A DNA stretch of 33,450 nt from Candidatus Aminicenantota bacterium (GCA_003648765.1 QMPV01000014.1:1-33450), one strand, 5' to 3'. Counted from the stretch's first letter, positions 14,786-23,466 are shown. Numbers and translations are program-made. Notes: a model not told the origin generated them from the letters alone.

Positions 14786-16359
14786 CGAGCAATAACTTCC
14801 ATTAAAACATAAAGGCCGATAGTCACTAAAATCACCACGATGCCCAGAGCTACTACCGTCCGGGCGGGTTTCATATCGAAACCTGGCCGGACCGGCAGTT
14901 GTCGAGGCGTTTTAAGCGGTTTAATTAAGGTTAAAATAGTCATCAGCCCAATAATTACCCCAAAGGTGATGGCCATCCGATTAAGGAAAGCAATCTCGCC
15001 AAATTGAAATTGAAGGAAGCCGTAAATGGGTACGGAACTTAAGAGGGCCACGACTCCAGCTAAGGGCGGAGTGCGTTTGATAAATAAACCAAAAACAAAA
15101 GCGGCCAGAATTCCAGGAGATATATAACCTTGAAATTCTTGGATGTAATTAAAAATGCCTTTAAAGCGAGGGTCACCCAATTGGGTGGCAATTAAGGCTC
15201 CAATAACCACAAAGACCAAAGTGGAGAGACGACCACTCCAAACCATTCCTTTCTGGGAAATGTCCTTTTTAATATGGCGTTTAAAAAGGTCAATGGTGAA
15301 GATAGTTGAGGCGGAGTTGAGCATGGAGGCCAAAGAACTGATTACAGCTCCACTAATAGCAGCAAAAATGAAAGCTCGGGCTCCTGGACCAACCAGATTA
15401 CGGATGAGCATGGGGTAAGCTGCATCAGTGCCGGCTTCGCCAGTCATGCGATTGCCGTAAAGATGATAAGCCATAATACCAGGGAGAATAATGACAAAAG
15501 GAATGATTAACTTTAAAAAAGCAGCAAAAATAATCCCTAATTGGCCCTGTTTGAGAGTTTTGGCGGCCAAAGTCCGTTGGGTGATGTATTGGTTTAAACC
15601 CCAATAATAAAAATTGGGAATCCAGAGGCCAATGACCAAGACTGTCCAAGGCAATACCGGGTGATTACGGGGAAGAATAACATGAAGTTTGTCGGCATTA
15701 GCCTGGAAGAAATTACTGAAACCAATGGCCTTAAAACCGATAATCAGAGTAATCAATCCCCCGATAATTAAAGCTGACCCCTGGAAAAGGTCAGCCCAGG
15801 CGACTGCTTTTAAGCCGCCCCAAATAGTGTAAAGCGCCGCTATGAAACTGATGACGATGATGCCATATAATAAATGACGATAGTCGTAGATATCGCCAAA
15901 AATCGTCTGCAGCGTTACCCCCCCAGAATAAATAACGGCCGCAATGGTTACGGCCACATAAATAATCATAGTATAGACAGCCATAATTGTTCGGGCAGTC
16001 GTGTTATAGCGATATTCTAGATACTCAGGAATGGTATAGAGACCAGCTTTAAGAAATTTAGGCAAGAAGAAAAGAGCGACAAAAACCAGAGTGATAGCCG
16101 CCAGCCATTCATAACCGGCCACAGCCATGCCCGCAATGCCCGCCCCTTGACCGGCCATGCCCACAAAATGTTCAGTAGAAATATTGGCGGCGATTAAGGA
16201 AAGACCGATTAAAGGCCAAACCAAGCCACGGCTGGCCAGAAAAAAATCTTCGCCAGTCTCTTCCCGCCGGCTTTTATACATGCTGACCCCAACTACCACG
16301 GCAAAAAAGGCGATAAAAACCAGCACATCCCGTAGAGTCAAACCAATGGTTTCAACCAT
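14782..16359 (-). CDS. SGLT-type sodium/sugar symporter (SSS family)
   Basis: A 525-residue inner-membrane transporter of the solute:sodium symporter family with about 14 hydrophobic segments. Sugar-site residues resemble animal SGLT1 and Vibrio SglT: Asn59 and His64 in ANISTEHFVG, Glu84 in GYEWL, and the YYWGLNQYITQR helix. The sodium-site helix reads ISSLASMLNSAS, almost as in Vibrio SglT. I infer uptake of a hexose, with galactose or glucose most likely. The AAAGGAT site fits the ATG at 16359. It is the first gene of a two-gene unit with the GHMP kinase and sits next to a cluster predicted to build a sodium or proton gradient. Confidence 0.92.
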   Translation of the reverse strand: MVETIGLTLRDVLVFIAFFAVVVGVSMYKSRREETGEDFFLASRGLVWPLIGLSLIAANISTEHFVGMAGQGAGIAGMAVAGYEWLAAITLVFVALFFLPKFLKAGLYTIPEYLEYRYNTTARTIMAVYTMIIYVAVTIAAVIYSGGVTLQTIFGDIYDYRHLLYGIIVISFIAALYTIWGGLKAVAWADLFQGSALIIGGLITLIIGFKAIGFSNFFQANADKLHVILPRNHPVLPWTVLVIGLWIPNFYYWGLNQYITQRTLAAKTLKQGQLGIIFAAFLKLIIPFVIILPGIMAYHLYGNRMTGEAGTDAAYPMLIRNLVGPGARAFIFAAISGAVISSLASMLNSASTIFTIDLFKRHIKKDISQKGMVWSGRLSTLVFVVIGALIATQLGDPRFKGIFNYIQEFQGYISPGILAAFVFGLFIKRTPPLAGVVALLSSVPIYGFLQFQFGEIAFLNRMAITFGVIIGLMTILTLIKPLKTPRQLPVRPGFDMKPARTVVALGIVVILVTIGLYVLMEVIAR

Positions 16360-16825
16360 CCTGGCTATCCTTTCAGGGAAAATTTAGTCAAGAAAAGGCG
16401 GCTGAAGCTGACTTTAAACCAACTTGAGCCTAAGTTGCTACCCCAAATAACATACAGAGAAAGAGAAGTCAAGAATCGCCGCCGTTTTGAAATCATAGTC
16501 ATTCAATAATTTTCTTTAAGTTTGAGGCTTTTCCCTTTAATTGCCTAGTCATCTTCAGCTAGATTAATTTACCCTGCTTCATCAAAGAAATCAATGAGAA
16601 ATCTATTCAATTCGTTTAATTGAACTAGGATTGGTCTTCCCTTCCCTTATTCATCAGCAGGGGCAAGCCAAGGGAATTTTCTGAGAACCCGACCTATAAA
16701 GAAGAAGATATGGGGGCCACAGAATTTTCTCTAAACCTCTCTAATTATTTTTAAATTTTTTTCCAAGAGGAAGTAAATAGTTAAAAGTTAAAATAGAAGG
16801 AGGAGATTTCGGTTAGAGTTGCTGA
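16360..16825. other. 466-base intergenic region between the Mrp cluster and the symporter
   Basis: No gene is visible. It contains inverted repeats: a seven-base stem TTCCCTT/AAGGGAA (16643-16649 and 16670-16676, loop of 20 bases) and a TTCAATT/AATTGAA stem near 16600-16625. Neither is followed by a T-run on the strand where the antiporter operon ends, so I do not call a terminator. Confidence 0.5.
16444..16472 (-). promoter_or_regulatory. Weak candidate promoter of the symporter-kinase unit
   Basis: Minus strand: TTGACT (16472-16467), 17 bases, TATTTG (16449-16444). The -35 is good and the -10 is poor. Confidence 0.28.
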
Positions 16826-18556
16826 TTAAATTAAAGTCAGGATCATGACCAGGATGAAGACCACCAAAAGCACAGAGATGATGGCTTGAATAGAAGGACG
16901 GTAGCGGTCTGGAGAATAGGGAGAAGCAGGCGAAATTTTGACCCAGGGGGCCCTGACAGGATTCTTGACCCAAGCAGCTAAGAATTTTACTGTCTGGGTG
17001 GCCAGTCTCTCGCTCCAAGCGAAAAAGGCCCACACTTTTTGTAAGAGAAAATAGCCAGCTTTCTTCCCTGGTCGTCGATATAGCCAGTCAATATCCAAAA
17101 CAATTTGAGCATGGGGAGCTAATTTTTTGCGGCCCAGCCAAAAACCCAGAAGGGTAAAAGCCAGAATCTGGATAGTTTCTACCAAATGAGGCAGAGAATA
17201 AGGTTGATAATGCACCGGGAAAGGCAGCAGCTGATATAACAGGCCTGGTTTCACTCCATATAGAAAACAAAAGAAAGCTACCAGAGCCATACTTAAATGC
17301 ATATTAAGAGGAATTTTTTTAATCTTTAAATTTTTATCTTTCTCTTTTCCTCCCCAGGTGAAATAGGGTAATTTGAGACCCACGCTAAGGAAAGTCCCAA
17401 CCGAGGCTAACAGCATGAGAAACATAGCCCAAGTTCGATGGGACTCTTCAGCGGCGGCGATCACCATGGATTTACTGATAAAACCGTTAAAGAGAGGAAC
17501 TCCCGAGATAGAAAAAGCGGCAATCATATAGAGAAACAAAGTTAATTTTAACTCTCGGCTTAACCCACCTAATTCAGTAAGTTTGCTCCTTCCAGTAGCT
17601 TCCAGGACTACTCCTGTGCCCATAAAAAGCAAAGCTTTATAGAGAATATGGCTGAAGGCGTGAGCGGCTGAACCGTTCAGACCCATGGCTGTGCCCAGCC
17701 CGACTCCAGCCACCATGTAGCCGACCTGACTGATGATATGGTAAGCTAATATGCCCCGGATGTCATTGGAGAGCACGGCCCAAACCACTCCGTAGACAGT
17801 CATAATTGAGCCAGCCACGAGAAGTATTTCCCAGCCCGGGAAAACTCGAATGAGGACATAGACAGCAGCTTTGGTGGTGAATGCACTCAGGAAGACCGCT
17901 CCGGTGACTGTGGCTCGGGGATAAGCATCGGCAAGCCAAGTATGAAGAGGCGGCACGGCGGCATTGATGACCACTCCCAGAAGAATCAGCCAAGAGGCTG
18001 GACCATCCTTCGGGGATAAGGCTTTTAAAGCTAGATTATGATTGGCTTGGTAATAAAGCACCAGACCGGCCAGAAAAATTCCGCCGCCCAAGGCATGATA
18101 AATAAGATAACGAAAACCAGCTGCATAGGACTCCTTAGTCTGCCTGGCCCAGATAAGATAGAGGGAAGTGAAAGCCATTGTCTCCCAAAAAATAAATAAG
18201 GTCAGGAAATCCCCGGCGAAGGTCACCCCCAGAGCGCCAGCGGCGTAAAGGAGAGAGGCACACTGCTGAGCCGTATCTTTAAGATGGAAGGAGTACAGAG
18301 CTCCCGCCAAAGCAATAAAAGCAAATATAAGGCCAAACACTAGCGAGAGAGCATCTTTATGGAAAAGAGTAAGTTGAAACAAGCCCAAAGTGACCCGACT
18401 GCCTTCCCCGGCTGGGAGAACCATCACCCCAATTAAAGCTCCGAGGGGAACTATGAGGTAGAACCAGGCTCTAACTTTTTTGGTTAAAAATGGGAGCAGA
18501 AGAGCTCCACCGATTAAAATAAAAGCCGGGGGGATAATCAGGCTAGGATCGTTCAT
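16826..18556 (-). CDS. Third MrpD/NuoL-M-N-type antiporter subunit, C-terminally extended
   Basis: A 576-residue membrane subunit of the proton-conducting transporter family. Numbering is from the ATG at 18556, which has a GAGGAT site; an upstream in-frame start at 18607 would run deep into the preceding gene without a better site. TM5 Glu125 (FWETMAF), His205 (PPLHTWL), TM8 Lys229 (FTTKAAVYVL) and the TM12 Lys (GFISKSM) are present. The TM7 Lys found in the two sister subunits is replaced by Asn198 (GVVINAAVPPLH). After the core, a C-terminal extension of more than 100 residues has more hydrophobic segments and ends in a final helix, as in NuoL-type subunits that carry a lateral helix. It closes the antiporter cluster. 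Confidence 0.88.
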   Translation of the reverse strand: MNDPSLIIPPAFILIGGALLLPFLTKKVRAWFYLIVPLGALIGVMVLPAGEGSRVTLGLFQLTLFHKDALSLVFGLIFAFIALAGALYSFHLKDTAQQCASLLYAAGALGVTFAGDFLTLFIFWETMAFTSLYLIWARQTKESYAAGFRYLIYHALGGGIFLAGLVLYYQANHNLALKALSPKDGPASWLILLGVVINAAVPPLHTWLADAYPRATVTGAVFLSAFTTKAAVYVLIRVFPGWEILLVAGSIMTVYGVVWAVLSNDIRGILAYHIISQVGYMVAGVGLGTAMGLNGSAAHAFSHILYKALLFMGTGVVLEATGRSKLTELGGLSRELKLTLFLYMIAAFSISGVPLFNGFISKSMVIAAAEESHRTWAMFLMLLASVGTFLSVGLKLPYFTWGGKEKDKNLKIKKIPLNMHLSMALVAFFCFLYGVKPGLLYQLLPFPVHYQPYSLPHLVETIQILAFTLLGFWLGRKKLAPHAQIVLDIDWLYRRPGKKAGYFLLQKVWAFFAWSERLATQTVKFLAAWVKNPVRAPWVKISPASPYSPDRYRPSIQAIISVLLVVFILVMILTLI

Positions 18557-18758
18557 AGTAATCCTCATCTTGTAAGAGGCCAGCTCGTCCCAGAACTTTA
18601 GCCACAATCAGCAACAGCAGGCAGCCTAAAAAGCCAAAAATGATAAAAAATCCAGGTATTTTTAACCACCAGCCAGCCTCAATTTCGTGAAATCCCTTCA
18701 TTTCAAAATAAATCATTGAAAAACCAGCTACTGCTGCCAACCAAACGATTCTTTTCAT
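18543..18758 (-). CDS. Small two-helix membrane protein of the Mrp-type cluster
   Basis: A 71-residue protein with two hydrophobic segments (about 4-18 and 32-56), a central aromatic/glycine turn (WWLKIPGFFIIFGFLGC) and a charged tail ending DEDYYERS. Its start overlaps the stop of the second D-type gene by one base (TGATG), and its end overlaps the third D-type gene by 14 bases. It should therefore be made in step with them. I recall similar short proteins with a PGFF..FGF.GC pattern beside Mrp-type antiporter genes in other bacteria, but cannot verify this here. It is probably an accessory membrane subunit. Confidence 0.7.
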   Translation of the reverse strand: MKRIVWLAAVAGFSMIYFEMKGFHEIEAGWWLKIPGFFIIFGFLGCLLLLIVAKVLGRAGLLQDEDYYERS

Positions 18759-20257
18759 CAGGAGACTCCTCCAAATATCACCCGACCGACTTCATGGGCT
18801 ATTTTGAAAAATTTAAAGCCCAGATCGGGCCAAACCCCTAACAGAATCGATAAAATAGCTGTTAACACTAAAGGAACCACCATTAATAGAGAGGCTTCCC
18901 CAGTTTTTCCAGTTTCTCCCTGACGGAAAAAGGCTCGATAAATTATGGGAAAAAAATAAGCAGCATTTAACAACCCACTCAAAATTAAAATAATCAGGTA
19001 GAGCGGTCTAGCGGCGGCTACGGCTCCCCAGCCTAAACACCATTTACTTAACCAACCATTGACCGGCGGTAAGCCAACCAGACCAATTGAACCTACGGCA
19101 AAGGCGCCCATTGTCCAAGGCATGACGTGGCCAACGCCGTCCAATTCACTAACTTTTTCTTTGTGGAGATGGACGTAAATGGCCCCAGCACAGAAAAAGA
19201 GGGTGATTTTCATGGTGGCGTGAAAAGCTAGATGGAGCAAGCTCCCGAGAAGAGCCGGGGAAGAAATTAAGCCTACACCTAACACAATATAACTCAAATG
19301 GGCCACAGTGGAGTAAGCCAGCCGACGTTTGAGATTATCTTCTTTTAAGGCTAGAAAAGAAGCAATGATGATGGTCAAACTGGCAGAAGTCAACAGAAGA
19401 TAATCCAAATGGAAACGCCGGAGTAATTCCGGTCCGAAAACGAACAGGCCAACCCGGATAACGCCAAAAACACCGCTTTTAACCACAGCCACGGCATGCA
19501 GTAAAGCGCTGACTGGGGTGGGAGCGGCCATAGCAGTGGGCAGCCAGCTGTGAAGAGGCATAATGGCGGCTTTAACCCCGACCCCCAAGAGGAAAAGAGT
19601 GAAAAGTGACCAGGCTGTTTTGGGCTCAAAAGGGATATTTTTCAACAGACCCCCAGGGATAAAATCCAGGTGGCCGGCCAAGAGATAAGTCCAAGTAGCT
19701 GCGGCGATCAGGAAAACGCCAGCAGTCAGAGTATAGGCCAAGTATTTTCGACCAGCTTTAATAGCTTCCTCTGTTTCTTTGTGAATAACTAAAGGATAAG
19801 TAGCTATAGTGAGAATTTCATAAAAAATAATGAAAGTGGCCAGATTGGCACTGAAAGCGATGCCCATGGTGGCCGAGAGACAAACGGCAAAATAAGCAAA
19901 GTAACGGGTTTGCTTGTGTTCTTGGAGGCCACGAACATAACCAATTGAATAAAAAGAGGTAAATAGCCAGAGTGAAGAAGCAATCAGAGCAAAAAATACT
20001 CCTAAAGCGTCAGCTTTGAAAGCCAAATCCACCCCGGGAACAATTTCCCCTAAATTCAAAACAGCGATCCGATGACGGAGTAAAGACGGTAAAAGAGAGA
20101 CCACTAGAGCCAGTTTGGCCACGCCCGCGGCAATAGTCCAGAACTCCCGCAGATTAGGCCGGCGGGAGCTTAAAATAATCAGGGGCACAGCTCCTAAAGA
20201 GACTAACACTGTTAGAAGTGGAACTAATGAAGTGTAAGTTGTCGCGTTAACCATCAT
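18758..20257 (-). CDS. Second MrpD/NuoM-N-type antiporter subunit
   Basis: A 499-residue polytopic membrane protein. Numbering from the ATG at 20257, it has TM5 Glu147 (FYEILT), TM7 Lys209 (GVGVKAAIMPLHSWLP), TM8 Lys240 (AVVKSGVFGV) and the TM12 Lys in GWLSKWCLG. These are the residues used for ion translocation in MrpD and NuoM. A GTG at 20263 directly abuts the previous stop. The AGGTGA sequence there better serves the ATG at 20257, or the next one at 20254. It is inferred to be one of three antiporter-like channels in the membrane arm. Confidence 0.9.
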   Translation of the reverse strand: MMVNATTYTSLVPLLTVLVSLGAVPLIILSSRRPNLREFWTIAAGVAKLALVVSLLPSLLRHRIAVLNLGEIVPGVDLAFKADALGVFFALIASSLWLFTSFYSIGYVRGLQEHKQTRYFAYFAVCLSATMGIAFSANLATFIIFYEILTIATYPLVIHKETEEAIKAGRKYLAYTLTAGVFLIAAATWTYLLAGHLDFIPGGLLKNIPFEPKTAWSLFTLFLLGVGVKAAIMPLHSWLPTAMAAPTPVSALLHAVAVVKSGVFGVIRVGLFVFGPELLRRFHLDYLLLTSASLTIIIASFLALKEDNLKRRLAYSTVAHLSYIVLGVGLISSPALLGSLLHLAFHATMKITLFFCAGAIYVHLHKEKVSELDGVGHVMPWTMGAFAVGSIGLVGLPPVNGWLSKWCLGWGAVAAARPLYLIILILSGLLNAAYFFPIIYRAFFRQGETGKTGEASLLMVVPLVLTAILSILLGVWPDLGFKFFKIAHEVGRVIFGGVS

Positions 20258-20263
20258 CTTCAC

Positions 20264-21772
20264 CTAAAATCCAGCCGGCAAGGCTTTGGTCAAGATTGTT
20301 TTGACCAACCACACATTAAGGAAACCCACCACAATTAAGGCCAGGGCAAAAATAAGTGTGGGGAGGAGAAGGCCGAGACTTACTTCCTGAGATTCATTTT
20401 TTGGAGCTGGAGAAGAAAGAGTTCTTTTTTGACTCGAGCCACGCCAGGGAAAATACATCCGCTCAATTACGCGGAAGAAATAAACAGCATTCAGGAGACT
20501 ACTGAGCAAGATAATAGCTAGGAAAAGCCAGTTTCGGCTGGCGATGGTGCCCAGAGCTAGATACCATTTGCTGAAAAAGCCGACGGTGGGAGGAACCCCA
20601 ATCATAGCCAGAGCAGCCAAAGTGAAAGCAGCCGCACTCCAAGGCATTGAACGCCGCAGGGAATCGTCCAATCGATCTATCCGAGAGTGACCCAACTTGA
20701 GCCGGAAATTACCGGCCACCAAGAAGAGACAAGCCTTCATCAAGCCGTGATTCATAATATGAAGAAGAGCTCCAATAAAACCAAAAGAGTTAGCTAAACC
20801 TAGTCCCAAGCCGATGTAGCCCACTTGAGCTACGCTGCTGTAAGCCAGCATTCTTTTAATCTCGTTCTGAGCCATAGCCAGCACTGAACCATAGATAATG
20901 CCCACCGCTGATAACCAGGCTAAAACTTGGGCGATAGGAACAATCTGGGTAATCAATCGGATCCCAAAGATAAAAAAGAAAATACGGGCAATGGCGTAAG
21001 CTCCTATTTTGGTGCCGATGGGCGCCATAATGGCTGAAGTGGGCGAAGGAGCATAAGTATAAGCGTCGGGCAGCCAGCCGTGAAGAGGAAAAACGGCCAT
21101 CTTAATGCCTAGACCAATTAGCATTAAAGTCAAAGCCACTACCAAAGGAGCTGTGACCTGAAGATGAGGTAAGATGTTGCGGACATCACCCATATTGAGA
21201 GAACCAGTGACCAAATATAAAAAGCCCACTCCCAATAGATAGAAGCCGCCGCCCACTGTCCCCATGACCAAATAACGAAAAGCGGCCACGGGTGATTTTT
21301 TCTCCCCAACAGCAATTAAACCGTAGAGAGAAAGCGAACCAATTTCCAGGAAAACATAGAGATTGAAGAAGTCGCCGGTCATGATAATTCCGTTAGCCCC
21401 AGTAAGAAATAACATAACTAAAGCATAATAAGGCGGCCAGCGTGATTCTTTTATTTCAGCTTTAACACTCTGGTGGGCATGAACAATCACTCCCAGAGCA
21501 ATTAAATTAATGACTGTGATGACAAAACCGGATAAAGGGTCCAGAATATATTCAATACCGATCGGCGGGATCCAGCCACCGAAGCGGTAAGGAATAATTC
21601 CTTGCTTTAAAACCTGAAGAAGATTAATTACCGAGAAAAAGGCGGCGGCTGTGGTTGCGGTCAGAGCTAGCCAACCGGCCAGCCGACGCCAACGAAGAGT
21701 AACCAGGGGGATAAATATTCCCGCGAATAAATAAATTAAAGGAGGAAAAGGAACAAGGCTACTCGGGTTCAT
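20264..21772 (-). CDS. mrpD: First MrpD/NuoM-N-type antiporter subunit
   Basis: A 502-residue polytopic membrane protein of the MrpD/MbhH type. The translocation residues are complete: TM5 Glu143 (FLEIGSLSLYG), TM7 Lys224 (GIKMAVFPLHGWLPDAY), TM8 Lys255 (IGTKIGAYA) and the TM12 Lys in GFFSKWYLA. It directly follows mrpC, as in canonical mrp operons, so it is the best mrpD/mbhH counterpart. Its start overlaps the mrpC end by 14 bases and uses the GGAGAGG in that gene. Confidence 0.92.
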   Translation of the reverse strand: MNPSSLVPFPPLIYLFAGIFIPLVTLRWRRLAGWLALTATTAAAFFSVINLLQVLKQGIIPYRFGGWIPPIGIEYILDPLSGFVITVINLIALGVIVHAHQSVKAEIKESRWPPYYALVMLFLTGANGIIMTGDFFNLYVFLEIGSLSLYGLIAVGEKKSPVAAFRYLVMGTVGGGFYLLGVGFLYLVTGSLNMGDVRNILPHLQVTAPLVVALTLMLIGLGIKMAVFPLHGWLPDAYTYAPSPTSAIMAPIGTKIGAYAIARIFFFIFGIRLITQIVPIAQVLAWLSAVGIIYGSVLAMAQNEIKRMLAYSSVAQVGYIGLGLGLANSFGFIGALLHIMNHGLMKACLFLVAGNFRLKLGHSRIDRLDDSLRRSMPWSAAAFTLAALAMIGVPPTVGFFSKWYLALGTIASRNWLFLAIILLSSLLNAVYFFRVIERMYFPWRGSSQKRTLSSPAPKNESQEVSLGLLLPTLIFALALIVVGFLNVWLVKTILTKALPAGF

Positions 21773-22142
21773 CCTCTTTCAACCTCTCCAGGAGCTCATT
21801 TTCATTCAAGGTGCGATAGCGTCGATAGATGAGAATAATCAAGGCAAAGGCCACGCCACTGGTGGCCACCCCCACCACAATGGCCGTCAGCATTAGTGTG
21901 TGGGGCAAAGGATTAATATAAGCTGCGCTCTGAATAACTTCCTGATGGTCGGTTAACACGGGAACAGTGGCTCCCCATTTGGTTGAGCTGGCAATAAAAA
22001 AGAGAATAATGGCCACCTGGAAAATGCTTAAACCAATTACTTTTTTGACTAGATTGCGCTTGATGATTAAACCATAAAGGCCAATGACCAAGAGCGCCAG
22101 AATGAACCAATAAGCGTAATGCCCCAACAGGAACTTAATCAT
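21759..22142 (-). CDS. mrpC: MrpC/MnhC (NuoK-like) antiporter subunit
   Basis: A 127-residue protein with three transmembrane helices. The signature INPLPHTLMLTAIVVGVA is that of MrpC and MbhG, which are homologous to NuoK. I chose the ATG at 22142, which has a GAGGAT site and overlaps the mrpB stop by eight bases. A longer form starting at 22169 lacks a ribosome site. Confidence 0.93.
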   Translation of the reverse strand: MIKFLLGHYAYWFILALLVIGLYGLIIKRNLVKKVIGLSIFQVAIILFFIASSTKWGATVPVLTDHQEVIQSAAYINPLPHTLMLTAIVVGVATSGVAFALIILIYRRYRTLNENELLERLKEDEPE

Positions 22143-22572
22143 AGCTATTATCCTCAAGTAAATCGTCAAAAATACTGACTAAAATGGCCATGACGGCTAA
22201 CCCGACACCTATTTCTACCATTAAAATTCCCCAAGACCGTCGCCACGATATGGCTTGGGCGAGAGGCAGATAAGCATAATTCAGGAATTGACCTCCCCAC
22301 CAAAGGGCGGCCAATCCTGTGCCATAATAGATTAAAACGCCCAGGGAACCCAAGGGGGTATTGAGAGTGGCCGGGAACTGAAGTTGACCAGTCTGGCCAC
22401 TGTGGGCTAGACGGATCAGAATAATAGAAGCAGCCATCAGAGTTCCCCCTTGAAATCCTCCTCCTGGGCTATAATGACCATGAAAAATGACGTATAAGCC
22501 AAAAAGCATAATAAACGGTGAAACTATCGAGGCAATTAAGCTGACAATAGGATTGTTTTCAGCTTCTTTCAT
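22135..22572 (-). CDS. mrpB: MrpB/MnhB antiporter subunit
   Basis: A 145-residue membrane protein with four predicted helices. GLYVIFHGHYSPGGGFQGG is the diagnostic MrpB/MbhF motif. The ATG at 22572 overlaps the stop of the MbhE-like gene as ATGA, with GGAG upstream. A longer frame from 22635 would add 21 mostly charged residues with no ribosome site and is rejected. Confidence 0.93.
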   Translation of the reverse strand: MKEAENNPIVSLIASIVSPFIMLFGLYVIFHGHYSPGGGFQGGTLMAASIILIRLAHSGQTGQLQFPATLNTPLGSLGVLIYYGTGLAALWWGGQFLNYAYLPLAQAISWRRSWGILMVEIGVGLAVMAILVSIFDDLLEDNSYD

Positions 22573-22898
22573 TGCTTTTTCTCCGGTGAAGACTTCTTTT
22601 TTTTCTTTCTTTCGCGCCGAAGAAGAAGGAAACAAATTAATCCCGCGGTCAAAATTACAGTCTCCTCCCCTAGCGTGTCATAACCACGATAATCAGCCAG
22701 AATGGCGGTCACCATGTTAGGAGAATGAGTGTCGTGATAAGCGTGACGAATATAGTAGGCAGCGGCATTTGGGGAGTTGGCCGGGCTTTTTTCCCGGTTA
22801 ACAAGAGCTTCTAGGTCCCCTCGGTAAAAAAGACTAGTTGAAGCATAGATTAAAAGTAAAAAAAACACTCCTAATAAAATATAATTAACAACTCTCAA
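22569..22898 (-). CDS. MbhE-like subunit (MrpA C-terminal region homologue)
   Basis: A 109-residue protein with one N-terminal helix, a middle loop rich in Asn, Tyr and His (YYIRHAYHDTHSPNMVTAIL) and a second helix after DYRGYDTLGEE, ending in a lysine-rich tail. This pattern matches the MbhE subunit of membrane-bound hydrogenases and the corresponding part of the MrpA C-terminus. The start is a TTG (TTGA overlap with the upstream stop) with GGAG six bases before. With the MbhD-like protein it replaces NuoJ or the MrpA tail as a separate polypeptide. Confidence 0.85.
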   Translation of the reverse strand: MRVVNYILLGVFFLLLIYASTSLFYRGDLEALVNREKSPANSPNAAAYYIRHAYHDTHSPNMVTAILADYRGYDTLGEETVILTAGLICFLLLRRERKKKKKSSPEKKQ

Positions 22899-23140
22899 TC
22901 GACACTCCGGCGAGTAGTTTTAAAAATAAGGACGACCAGAAAAACTCCAGTAATACCCCCACCGACCACAGCTTCAGTAAACCCTACATCGACGGCTCCC
23001 ATAACCACATAAAGAAGCGCTGAGAGAAAGCTGAAAACATTGAGCATGACCACAGCTGTCAAGAGATTCCGGACTGTTAAAGCCACCAGGGCTAAAATGA
23101 TTAAAATGCTGAAAAAAACCAGTTCTAATTCCCAATGCAT
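22895..23140 (-). CDS. MbhD-like DUF4040 subunit (MrpA/NuoJ-related)
   Basis: An 81-residue protein with three helices. VDVGFTEAVVGGGITGVFL is characteristic of MbhD/DUF4040 and of the equivalent MrpA C-terminal segment, which is structurally related to NuoJ. Its start overlaps the mrpG stop by one base, and its end overlaps the MbhE-like start (TTGA). In MBH this subunit helps form the ion path between the antiporter modules. Confidence 0.88.
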   Translation of the reverse strand: MHWELELVFFSILIILALVALTVRNLLTAVVMLNVFSFLSALLYVVMGAVDVGFTEAVVGGGITGVFLVVLIFKTTRRSVD

Positions 23141-23466
23141 TATGATTTCTCCCGCGGTCGAAGGGTAGTTTTAAACCGGGGTTTGACTCCGAAACGAAAA
23201 GCCGCCCGGGCTAAAGCGTGGGTGGCTGTAGGACTGGTTAAGCCTACAAAAGCTAGAATTATCAGTAATTTAGCACTATGGAGGGAAAAACCCTCATAGA
23301 TAATCAAACCACTGATGACCAAAAGCAAACCCAAAGTATCGGCTTTGCCGGTAGCGTGACAACGGGAATAAAAATCAGGTAATCTAATTAAGCCGATACT
23401 CCCTACTGTAATAAAAAAAGCCCCAGCAAAAATAAGAAAAATTGAAATAATCTGCCAAATGGTCAT
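23140..23466 (-). CDS. mrpG: MrpG/MnhG antiporter subunit
   Basis: A 108-residue protein with three helices and the MrpG signature GLIRLPDFYSRCHATGKADTL, followed by LTSPTATHALARAA. It overlaps the mrpF stop by four bases (ATGA). It corresponds to MbhC in archaeal membrane-bound hydrogenase. Confidence 0.94.
   Translation of the reverse strand: MTIWQIISIFLIFAGAFFITVGSIGLIRLPDFYSRCHATGKADTLGLLLVISGLIIYEGFSLHSAKLLIILAFVGLTSPTATHALARAAFRFGVKPRFKTTLRPREKS

Noticed and set aside
16643-16676. TTCCCTT/AAGGGAA inverted repeat as terminator of the Mrp cluster
   Set aside because: The loop is long (20 bases), and no T-run follows on the minus strand where the operon would end.
18557-18607. Longer N-terminus of the third D-type subunit beginning at 18607
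   Set aside because: It would run into the small membrane protein gene without a ribosome site; the ATG at 18556 has GAGGAT correctly spaced.
22573-22635. Longer N-terminus of MrpB beginning at 22635
   Set aside because: It would overlap the MbhE-like gene by 67 bases with no ribosome site; the ATGA overlap at 22572 is the better start.
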